Assembly: GCA_030770545.1 (NCBI GenBank)
Contig: CM061096.1
Location: 9,219,501 to 9,283,500, forward strand
Length of the DNA stretch: 64,000 nt
Direction: 5' to 3'
From: Macropodus opercularis
Lineage: Eukaryota > Chordata > Actinopteri > Anabantiformes > Osphronemidae
This document shows, in pieces, positions 1-9,099 of this stretch. The stretch's first letter is position 1; the number at the start of each line of letters is the position of its first letter. The translations under genes were made by a program, and so were the position numbers. The notes beneath the pieces are model-generated. The model saw only the letters and a program-made list of their open reading frames with translations, did no database searches and was not told the DNA's origin.

Positions 1-843
1 CTAAATAGCTAAATGGACTACAAACCTGACGCCTCTCAGAAGATAATGGAATGACTTTTATAAAAAAGAACAATAAACGGAGACTTGTCAACAGTGCCAG
101 CATGGAAATAAAACAAAAGTACATTTACAACTGTACACATATCCCAAAGTCTTAAGGCGGTTGAAATATTAAGTCAGACAACCAAGTTAACACGTTATAA
201 GTTGCTTACATAACACATTCACATCAGGCCCATGAGTGCTTCACTGCACATTAATGAATAATAACGACAGCATCGTGACAAATTACTGATGGAATCAAGT
301 CGTAAAAACAGATTCGGAGCAACAAGCTGGCGTCGACTGCGATCTCACTTCGCTGTCCACAGGCACGACAGTATTGGTGATGTTTGACGTCTGCTGCTGA
401 TGTCAGAGCTGGTCGAGGTTACGTGAATTGACATAAAAAAGGTCCCAGTGTTTCTGAAAAACGTCTTGTGAATGTTGTGGAAATGCAGAAACATTGGATT
501 TAAAAAAGCAATTAATTTCACTTGAAGTTTTCACAACATAAAACTATTAACTCAGTTTAGTTTCAGTTGTTAAAGCAAATAAAACATATTTCCATGTGTT
601 TTAGTGGGCATTTACATGGACAACAGTGCCTGAACTGAAACATCAATAGAGAAAAAGTGGAAAGCGCTTAAAACCAATCCAAGACAATACATTCAATGGG
701 TACAATTCACAGAAGAGCAGATCGGCTGTTTTTAAATGTTTATGTGGGAAAAATTACCTTGAAGAGCTGCTTCCTGTTTTTTAATAAACCCACAGAGACA
801 GGACATGTAGTTATTTTACAAGTAGGAAGGAAGGTTGACAGCA
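1..843. other. Region beyond the probable elfn1 3' end, nothing recognised
   Basis: AT-rich sequence with no open frame over 60 codons, no repeat family I recognise and no further strong polyadenylation signal on the minus strand. It is either downstream intergenic DNA or an extended 3' UTR. Confidence 0.4.
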
Positions 844-849
844 TTTATT
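844..849 (-). terminator. AATAAA polyadenylation signal of elfn1 (probable)
   Basis: TTTATT on the plus strand reads AATAAA in the elfn1 sense. About 40-60 bases further on in the sense direction is a GT/T-rich stretch (about 787-803, reading TGTCCTGTCTCTGTGGG), as expected of a downstream element. Cleavage would fall around 815-835. Confidence 0.45.
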
Positions 850-920
850 GCTCATTCATAAATATGTAAAGAAACACCATGAGCCTGTTTGGAATAAGTT
901 ATGTAATCAACAACATCAAC

Positions 921-935
921 AATAATAATAATAAT
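921..935. repeat. (AAT)5 microsatellite in the elfn1 3' UTR
   Basis: Five perfect AAT units, continued by a degenerate AT-rich run to about 946. Confidence 0.8.
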
Positions 936-2178
936 ATTAATAAAAAAGCATTAAGTCTCACATTTACCCAAAAAAACAATTCGTGATATACAAATTCACA
1001 GCCAGTAAGTCTGAGGGTTCAGTTTCACATTCTCAAATTTGACTCATGTATGCATGTTGATATTTGTCTGTTAAGCTTCCTAATATACAGACTTAACAGC
1101 CTAGCAGTTAAAAACAAAAGGAAACCTCTCAGCAAGCAGCAAGGCTCTATCCAAATTACAGACTGCTTTAACTTCTGATCAGACATATGCAATATACAGT
1201 AACACACTGGAAAAAACAGTGAAGCAAAGAAAAGTAGCGTTAAATAAATACGTCTTGGAAATATACATAAAAGCTGCCATAGACAGATCAGGAAACGTAT
1301 CTGTTACATTCATTCATCGGGCGACCTTGCAGGGACGAACAGCTGTTTGTGAACCGAAGCAACAGGTCACAGAGTGCAGCTACTTTCCCGTTGAACTGAT
1401 TAATATTAGGCTTTCAGTACGATACCCCGTGTCTGGATATTAGTGTTTCTCCATGTTCTCACTTTTGAAGAAGTAACTGATACAAAAAAAACCCCAAAAC
1501 AAAACAAAGAGAGAAAACGTCAACATGGACCTAGCGTCATGGTCGTACGAGTCCCAGACAGAATTGTTGTAAACATTTCAGTTTTTTCTACTTTGGTACT
1601 AAAGATACAGATGATGATTAATGAAACTGATGGCTAATATTCATTACAGCATTAAATAAACAGCATCTGGCCTGCATTAAGTCGATCAGTGTCCAGTGAA
1701 TGATTAAGGGTTTTTTAAAAACATCCGTATTGTAACTGCATGTAAAAACTTAAAAAAAACCCCAACAAAACAAAATAGGCGGTTATGGTTAAAATGATGA
1801 AAGCTCTGACAGGTTTAAAGTGGGACATGCTGTTCTTCAGCAGCAAGTTGGACTAAATGAACAACAGCCCATTTGTGAACCTGATTCAGTCGGTAATACT
1901 TTTCCATTTACACAGCAAACATTGCAAATATAGAATCCACGTCTGTACATAGCTTTGTTGGACTAAATATATGCAGGGAGACAAGAAAAGAAGTCATGGT
2001 TGAATGAAAGGTTCAGACAGTTCTTCAAAAAATATTGAGGTTTCAGTAGACATATCTTCATATAGTAGATTCATATTACACAACAGCAAATCCACTGTCA
2101 CAGGACTTGGCCATGCGATTACCAAAAACCTAAAATCCATTGTAACATATATATTAATAATTTGCAATATATTTTCTC

Positions 2179-2184
2179 TTTAAT
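2179..2184 (-). terminator. ATTAAA variant polyadenylation signal, possible proximal site
   Basis: TTTAAT on the plus strand reads ATTAAA in the elfn1 sense, about 195 bases after the stop codon. It is the second most common vertebrate signal. No clear GT-rich downstream element is seen, so usage is uncertain. Confidence 0.25.
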
Positions 2185-2376
2185 AGATGAAAGTTTTCCC
2201 AATGAATGCTTTACATAACGTGAGAAATTGTAAAGAATCTTTATCCCTCGTTCCTTCACAGTCAGAAGAGAATGTAATACACACAAGTGAGCAGTTGATT
2301 ATAATATGGAAGTTTGCGATGAGGGTCTTGTGTCATTTCTGCAATGTGTGGTCCGTTTTAAAAACACCTAAGGAGC

Positions 2377-4725
2377 TTATGATTTATGTTGGGCCGATAC
2401 ACCTTTCCAGTAGTCTAAAATATCATGCAGGTCCTCATCCTTTGCAAACTGGACTTTCTTACGCAGCGCATGGCCCGCAGCCATGTACTCCTCATCTTTG
2501 TGCCGTTTCCGGTGCAGTTTGAACCGCTCCCAGATGCTGTGTGAAGGTTTGCAGTAGTATTCAGGACTGGAGGAGTAGCTTAGGTTGTGGTACTGCGATG
2601 ACAGCTGGGAATACGCTAAGTCTCTCGAGCGGGAGTGAGTAAGAGGCTCCAACATGGAGGACTTGTGGCTGTCAGGTCCTTCGAGCTCCTCTATCTGAGC
2701 GTCGGGATACGAGTGCCGGTGGTCGCTGTACTGACGGATCTTCTCCGCCTCGGCCCTCAGGATGGCAGCAGCAGGTGTTACAGTGAGAATGGTCTCTCCG
2801 GTCGGGGATGTTTTCTCTATGTACTTGGATTCAGAGCGGTAAGGCCTGGGGCTTCGCATGGGCCCTCCTGTGGCAGTGCTGGGCCGCTTTGGCGACGCGT
2901 CAGAGGACCGATGCCTCTGCAGAGAGTGATGGTAGCTATCCTTGTACCCTGGGGACAGAAGACCCGATTTACTCTGTGGGTGTTCTGATATTAGCACGAG
3001 TTGGGGCTCTGCCGTGGACACTGCTCCAGATTTCACCCCTTGAAAAGAGGTGGACTCGGACTTTAGAGCATCTATACAGTTGTTTATTATCTGGTTGACT
3101 TTGTCCACCTCTTTCGCAATGGTGGAGATCTCTGCGACTGACCCCTGGCTATTCCCGGCCATTCCCATGTCACACTCTCTGCGCTCGTGGTGGTCCATGC
3201 TTCGTACCTCCATGTAGTTGCCCTTCATCATTTTAGGTGTGTCGCTTATCTCCTGAAATTTGTACTGCTCCATTTCTCCAGCGGACGGTAAATACGGCAT
3301 GCGTGCCATGCTCTCCCCAGCCAACAACTGCTTCTGCGACATCCGAGATATAGTCCCTCCCTCCAGCTCTTGGCCATATTTAAGCTCCATGATATTTTTC
3401 TTTAGGCTGCCTGCCTTTTTGTGCTTTTCATCTTGCTGACGCTTTCTTCGCAAGCAATAGTAGACCACTCCCAGAAAAACGACCATGCTGAAGAGACAGC
3501 CTAAGATGGTCATTATGTAGTGAGTAGCAGTTGCGTTGTTTACGACTCTGTCCTTTCCATTCCGGGGCCCAGTAGGAATTGTCAGACAAGTGTGGTTGTG
3601 TCTCAGAGAGTTGCGTATTGAAGCGACGCAGTACGTGTAGTTAGTGTGGGGTTTAAGGTTTTTCAGCTCAATGTCCTCCTTTATGTCTTTCAGGTTTTGG
3701 ATGTCAGTAAAAAAGCTGTTGTTGTACAGAACCAGGATGTACATCTTCTTGTAGGGATGTGGAATCTGAACTGTGATGGTGGCTCCTGTGTTCGATACGT
3801 GTTTCAGTTTCATCATTGGGTTTACTTCCACATCGCTGTCGGTTGTACTAAATGTGATGTTTTCCGGTTCTGTGCCTGAGGGACAGCCGTCAAGCCCACA
3901 GAGCGTTGAGTCTGGCATGGATGTCATGGAGTCGGTGGGTAAAGGGATAAATGATGGATAGTCATCAGTGCACACAGTGGTAAGCATGTGAAGAGCATTG
4001 CGATATGTATGGTCGTTTGGGTTTTGGCTCAGTAAGCTGTAACCAGAGACGCCAGGTGGGGAGTCACAGGCCATTCGCTCGTTCGTCCTGTTCGGGAAAG
4101 TTGAGAGCCACCTGACAAAACCAAGTAATTCGCACGAGCAGTTGAAGGGGTTGGTGTACAGTTCACAGGTGGTTAGTTTATTCAAACTGGTAAACGTGGA
4201 CCCGTCTAACTGCTGGATGCGGTTCATGGAGAGGTCAATGTTCTCTATGTTTGGGCATTCCCAAAAGGCATTGGGTGTCACAGTCTCAATCAGGTTTGCC
4301 TGGAGGTAGAGGTACTGCAGCTTTCCTAAACCCCTGAGGATCCCCTCTGTCAGGTTTCGCAACTTATTGAAGCCCATTTGAAGAACTTGCAAGTTAAACT
4401 GAGCAGAAAAGGCCCCGTCCTCGATGTAGGATATTTCATTCTTCGTCAGGTTCAGGTAGGTCAAGTTGGCAAAGCGACTAAGGGAGGAATAATGGATACT
4501 TTTGATTTTGTTTTCATTAAGACGAAGGTCCACGATGGTGCTGTTGATATGCTGTGGGATGGCCTCATAAGGTGGTTGGTTTTGGCTACAGATTGCAAGC
4601 CATACAAAGCCCTTTTCACCTTCAATCAGCCAGCAGTCTCCACTGACTCTGCCCATATTAGTCAAATATATTACGGCTACAGACCAACACAAGGCTCTCA
4701 TCACCATATCTAAGCTGCAGGCCAT
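2377..4725 (-). CDS. elfn1: ELFN1, LRR/FN3 synaptic adhesion protein, complete single-exon coding sequence
   Basis: The reading frame encodes 782 residues from the first in-frame ATG. In order: signal peptide (hydrophobic core about 11-22, probable cleavage before the DCW triplet at 30-32); five leucine-rich repeats (about 63-85, 87-109, 111-133, 135-157, 159-181); an LRR C-terminal cap with cysteines 195, 197, 220 and 252; a fibronectin III-like domain (about 300-384); one membrane segment (about 402-425) followed by basic residues; and a tail of about 355 residues. Many NxS/T sites lie in the ectodomain. The tail has the conserved block around VDKVNQIINNCIDALKSES and a KVQF motif (757-760), an RVxF-type PP1 docking site. 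The C-terminus DILDYWKGVSAQHKS matches vertebrate ELFN1 as I recall it. Known family role: postsynaptic adhesion protein that binds and recruits group III metabotropic glutamate receptors in trans; also listed as PP1 regulatory subunit PPP1R28. The length is near that of mammalian ELFN1 (about 828), with a shorter proline-rich hinge. Teleosts can carry a and b copies; I cannot say which this is. No frameshift or missing domain is seen. Confidence 0.97.
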   Translation of the reverse strand: MACSLDMVMRALCWSVAVIYLTNMGRVSGDCWLIEGEKGFVWLAICSQNQPPYEAIPQHINSTIVDLRLNENKIKSIHYSSLSRFANLTYLNLTKNEISYIEDGAFSAQFNLQVLQMGFNKLRNLTEGILRGLGKLQYLYLQANLIETVTPNAFWECPNIENIDLSMNRIQQLDGSTFTSLNKLTTCELYTNPFNCSCELLGFVRWLSTFPNRTNERMACDSPPGVSGYSLLSQNPNDHTYRNALHMLTTVCTDDYPSFIPLPTDSMTSMPDSTLCGLDGCPSGTEPENITFSTTDSDVEVNPMMKLKHVSNTGATITVQIPHPYKKMYILVLYNNSFFTDIQNLKDIKEDIELKNLKPHTNYTYCVASIRNSLRHNHTCLTIPTGPRNGKDRVVNNATATHYIMTILGCLFSMVVFLGVVYYCLRRKRQQDEKHKKAGSLKKNIMELKYGQELEGGTISRMSQKQLLAGESMARMPYLPSAGEMEQYKFQEISDTPKMMKGNYMEVRSMDHHERRECDMGMAGNSQGSVAEISTIAKEVDKVNQIINNCIDALKSESTSFQGVKSGAVSTAEPQLVLISEHPQSKSGLLSPGYKDSYHHSLQRHRSSDASPKRPSTATGGPMRSPRPYRSESKYIEKTSPTGETILTVTPAAAILRAEAEKIRQYSDHRHSYPDAQIEELEGPDSHKSSMLEPLTHSRSRDLAYSQLSSQYHNLSYSSSPEYYCKPSHSIWERFKLHRKRHKDEEYMAAGHALRKKVQFAKDEDLHDILDYWKGVSAQHKS
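4705..4725 (-). other. elfn1: Translation-start choice for elfn1: two nearby in-frame ATGs
   Basis: An in-frame TGA lies upstream at 4792-4794 and no ATG occurs between it and the ATG at 4725. The open frame can be drawn back to a TTG at 4758, but that is not a likely eukaryotic start. The 4725 ATG has C at -3 and G at +4 (moderate context). The next ATG at 4707 has G at -3 and G at +4 (stronger). It would give 776 residues and a 23-residue signal peptide instead of 29. Mammalian ELFN1 has about 27 residues before the same DCW, so length does not decide. Leaky scanning to the second ATG is possible. Confidence 0.6.
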
Positions 4726-4735
4726 TGGTGCTTCT

Positions 4736-4775
4736 CTGAGAATCACGCGCAGGGCCAAGAATGACGAGAAGACAG
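4736..4775 (-). other. Candidate 3' splice acceptor before the elfn1 coding exon
   Basis: Read on the minus strand, a pyrimidine-rich stretch runs into TTCTCAG, with AG at 4737-4736. The exon would then begin at 4735, ten bases before the first ATG. Other AGs preceded by weaker tracts exist slightly upstream (for example, exon start at 4800). Vertebrate Elfn1 genes have non-coding 5' exons spliced to a single coding exon, which is why an acceptor is expected here. The choice among these sites is inference. Confidence 0.4.
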
Positions 4776-4809
4776 TGATGCCGCAGTGGTTTCAGCACAG
4801 CTGAGTGGA

Positions 4810-7800
4810 TCCAGATGTTAAATCAGCTGAATGTTCAACTCTTCTCAGGCCCAGAAACCACCCTTTAACTTGTCTCGTCCTCATGGATGGTCGGTGTCTT
4901 CCCCATGTACCAATCAGACAAATGTTGTTCTCAGCCTCTATGCAGCCCTGCTTTCATTAGGGTTTGCCTTCAGTGAAGCTGTTGTGAGTTTTCAGCGCCT
5001 CAGGTTGGCTTGTGCTTTTTACCATCATTAAACGGTCTCATCCTGTTGTTTCTGCCACTGTCGTCCCTCCTGTGTCGATCTCACATGCATGGAGGAATAA
5101 CCTGCAATCCAGACAAACGCAAAGGTGACATTAATAACGTTTTCTCAGGGCAAAAATACTCCCATACTGCATTTTGAAGTGTTGGACTCAAAGCCTGGGA
5201 TTCACGTTTACTGCAGGTTCTCCTTGTTCAAGCCCCGACAATTATTTTGTACACAGTTTAAAGGGTGTTTGCAGTCTCTGTGGCAGACTGCTATTAAAGG
5301 AAAGTCCTGGCCAATTACCACTTGACAGGTTGGGAAAAGCAGGGTCCCTGTTTTCACACCATTAACCTGAGGACTGTCAGATGCAACTAAAGGAGTCCAA
5401 CGATAAGAAGCTGCATTAAATCAATTACACACCACGTGAAGCGACACCTCGGATCAGCGGGGTTCGAATTTTCCTCTCTAAACCTTTACACCTCGCCCAG
5501 TTGTAGATAAACTGTGGTTATACTAAATGCAATCAAGAACTGGAAAGGCTGCAAAAGAATATAGCAGTAAAATCGATACAATGTCAATACTTTTTAAAAT
5601 GTTGGGCTGGGCCTAAAATTATTTCCATACTTTCAAATACATATACAGCATATTTTTGTGTTTGTAGGTTCTGCTGGCGCCTAATACCTTTAAATCCCAG
5701 CACGTTCTTGCTGTGAGGTTGCTACTAACCAGTGAGCTTCACATGCTCAGATCATGTAACTGAATGTATTTGTATGTGTTTAATATTCTATACTATACTA
5801 ATATATATATATTTTCATTTAGTATACTTTAGCATGAAATGTACACAAACATACTTTAGTAACACTTTTTTAATTCACATCTGGCCAACTTCAAGTGTCC
5901 CTACGTCTCTACACTGCCCGTATTGAAAAGTGCCTCCTTGAGTTTAATTAAAAAGTGCATAAAAGCTTTTTAAAAACATGCTGGTGCACGGAAGCAGTTT
6001 TTAATCGCAGGTCTCCTTGGTTCCCATAGTACTAAGATGGTGTCTACAATGAGATGAGCTGGTAAAAGCACTGCTGGCCTATCGCTGTCCGGACAAAGAG
6101 CAGAAATGAATGCTGTGGTGGAGGACGCTGCGACAGAATGTCAAAGGTTGCCATTACAGAACCAGCTCCATGATGACAAAAGAGCAGTAGCAGCGAAGAA
6201 GAGGCGCCTCTCAAAACCCCTGGGAGGAAAGAGGTTCCAGATGAAATGTTCCATGAAATGAATATGAAAAATACAGCTCTGCAGAATATGTGCCAAAGAC
6301 TCTTAAAGAAAAACTGTGCCTTGTTATTATTCCTACTCTGTGACCTTTATCGCAAATACCGCACGACACAAAGTGAGCTCATCTGACCCGACCTCCGCTC
6401 GATCACAGCGCGGCGCACGGTCCAAGGTCCTTTAGTGGCTAAATGGAAGTTTAAGTTAAACCTGAGAGGTCTTCTGTCGTTTAGAATGCATTGGCTGTGC
6501 TTTGTTTATCCACAGTGACTCAGTGTAGTGAGCCTCCAAGTGATTCACAGCCTCGCCACTGAAACCCATGCATAAATTACAGCCGGGCTAGTTCCCGCCG
6601 CATGCTCACTGACGGGCGATACTTTAAGTTTTCCTTGACAAAACGCAGATCTTGAATTCAAAAGCTGTATCTTCTCTTGAACCTGTGCCCCAGCGACTCC
6701 AAGGCATTTGCCAAACCCCAGAAATGTCTGGAGTGGTAAGTTGTGAAAGCATAAACAAAGCAAGGAACTACATTAAAATTAATACTATGTACTTTAGTTG
6801 CATTTAAATCCTATACTTTATATTTAGATCATGGAATCAGCCTTAGGCAGACGGCCGTGTATGCTGCCTTATTAGAGCTTAGGTCTGTTTGCCACAGACC
6901 AGCTTTCCATAATGGCAGCAATCTGTATGGTCCAGTGCTAGCCCAGAGTGCAGCAGGCCAGAACACCCAAGGCATCAGAGCCGAGTATATTCCCCTATCA
7001 GACACAGGCAGCCATTCCACAGTCTCTTTTCCATTTAGGCTTTATGCGCTGGGTAATGAAGGCTTTTCTTTTTTCTCCTCTTCTGAGGATAACCTATTGA
7101 AACCCTGCTCCTAAAGAATGATTCAAACGCAGCCTTAAATTTCTGTTCCAGTTGCTCAGGGCCTCTCTATACTTCACTTCTCCTCAGTAAATCATTTTTT
7201 TTCATGATAAACGGCTACAAAACATCACCCATGCAGCTGCAGATGTGATGAAATAGAGGCGTGTATTTCACAGAACGACAGTCGTTTGGCAGCATGGAAC
7301 AGAGGTATTTCTGCAGTGTTGGATGTGGATAATCACAAGAGGTCGAGAGTCTTAAAGTAGGTGTTGCGATAGTGACAGGTTACTTAGATCTTTCAGTGGC
7401 TGGAGTCTTCAAATGCAAAGCAGCGTGAGTCGCTCTCTGTATCGCTCAGGAGCTTTCCTCCATCGCGAGAGCCAAGCGCTTCAAGGCGAACGTCGTCAGA
7501 AGCTCGGCTATGCCACGTGGAACAAAGGTCCCGAAACTAGCGTCTCCCTCTCTCTCTCGCTTCGCGCAAACAGTCGCATATTGTATGCACATCACCAAGA
7601 CGGCACCTCACCACGTTCTCTGGCTATCTCTGCCTTTCAGTCCCTTCTGTTTGTCAGTGTCTGTCCAAACAATTTCGCAGCGCATACTAAACGAATATTT
7701 TCTGTTCCATCTCCAAGTGTCTACTAAAACCCGATATCAGAGGATCTGTTTTTTTAATGTTTGAGCCTGTGCTTTTTCTTGTTTTCCCCGACGCTTCCTA

Positions 7801-8880
7801 TCTGGTGCTTTGTGGCGGTGAAGGTGCCTCAATCTGTGAGGACCCTTCTCATCCATACCAATGACTGCCCTTTATTTGATGTAATTGAAAATGCATGCAC
7901 TTCTTGCTAAGAATAGAAAAAAACTGAAGACGGGAAACCAGAAGGGAGAATCAATTGAGTTGAAAGGTACTACTTCTCTTGGGGAAGGAAAACATTGTAC
8001 TCCGTGAGATACCGAATCACTAGAGAGAGGGAGAAACGTGGCACATATACTCAGGTTATATCAGAGGATATTAAACTCATGCATTAATTACTTATAATAT
8101 TGCCTGGAAAAGAATTAATGGCCTTGTCGTCATTGAATAGCATTTGCTAAAAGTTCAGCACTTTCTGCGGCCGTAGTGATATACTTGTTGGACTCGCACT
8201 TTTTCAGTAGACATGAGCTCAGCAAATGGATTTTTATTTTTTTTTTGTACAACTGAACTTCCCTTATAATTGGAAAGTATTATACTCCACCTCAATACAC
8301 CACCTTCATTTGTTTTCCAGACAGAGCCTTTTATTCCCACGTGACAATGAGGTTTCTTCCTCTTATACACTGCAGGCACAAGAAGCTTTCAGCACAGTAT
8401 TTATCTCAATATGACCTCCTGAGGATGAAATAAAGTGATGAATGAAGTGATTAAGTTAGTGCTTTTAGACTAAGAGCCGTTAATCCCACATGACTCAAAG
8501 ATCAATTTGAAAACAAATTTTCTTAGAAATAAATAATTTACAGTGTGGGCTTGATTGATGCAATAACATGAAAAAATATTCAGTATTGTTACTGTGTACG
8601 TTGAAAACACAGTCACTAGCTGTTTTGCTGAAACCGCTGAAACTCGATAGCTTAGTTATGCTGGAATGAATTATACAAAACAGAAACCTTGGGAAGAGAG
8701 GTCAAACATGATTCTGGTAAGAATATTGACTGTGAATAATTTATTTATTTATGTGGTTCTTCTACAAATATATATATAATGTAACATACATATATTACAA
8801 ATATATTTTTTGTTCAGTTTTGTAGACTAACATCTCAGGCCCATTCAAGTTTTGCTGAGATTAATGAAGGACAAATAACA
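4810..8880. other. Non-coding stretch, presumed intron; one CpG-dense patch
   Basis: No gene recognised. A short AT microsatellite occurs near 5801-5813 and a CpG-dense patch at 7420-7580. The remainder is unremarkable AT-rich DNA. Confidence 0.5.
7420..7580. other. CpG-dense patch in the presumed intron
   Basis: By hand count about 16 CpG dinucleotides occur in roughly 160 bases, far above the CpG-poor surroundings. It lies 2.7 kb upstream of the coding exon. A GTGAGT donor-like hexamer occurs on the plus strand near 7425, but no convincing minus-strand donor is visible. It could be an unmethylated regulatory element or an internal promoter. Confidence 0.4.
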
Positions 8881-8890
8881 TCTTACTGCT

Positions 8891-9091
8891 GCTAATTAGC
8901 AGGGCTCCCAGCTAATTAACTGCGAATTCGAATCAGAATGCTAAGTAATGCTGAAGTGTGGGTTGATCTCAATTAATGCTGATGATACATTAGTGCCAAA
9001 TGTCAAATAACTGATCCTCTTCAGATAATTAAGGCCTTGAGTGCAAAGGTTGGGCTGATACAGACACGCGCAGGCCTCATGAATTCGAATC
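8891..9091. promoter_or_regulatory. Paired TAATTA sites and repeated GAATTCGAATC, possible conserved element
   Basis: The palindrome GCTAATTAGC at 8891-8900 is followed ten bases later by GCTAATTAAC at 8911-8920, giving two homeodomain-type cores in one short stretch. The 11-mer GAATTCGAATC occurs at 8924-8934 and again at 9081-9091. Further ATTA cores lie between them. No coding frame crosses the stretch. An enhancer role is inference only. Confidence 0.3.
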
Positions 9092-9099
9092 GGCCTCTC

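Larger units (their letters stand above)
850..2376 (-). other. elfn1: elfn1 3' untranslated region (probable extent)
   Basis: Directly after the TAA stop (2377-2379) the sequence becomes AT-rich and non-coding on both strands. The small open frames here (60-111 codons) have no recognisable domains. A canonical polyadenylation signal lies at 844-849, giving a 3' UTR of about 1.5 kb. An ATTAAA variant on the minus strand at 2179-2184 could give a short form of about 0.2 kb. The true end is not visible from sequence alone. Confidence 0.55.

Noticed and set aside
2635..2988. Plus-strand frames overlapping the elfn1 coding exon
   Set aside because: They are antisense shadows of the minus-strand coding sequence.
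4756..4758. TTG as start of the elfn1 frame (793 residues)
   Set aside because: A non-ATG start would be exceptional, it adds residues not expected in the family, and an ATG follows 11 codons later.
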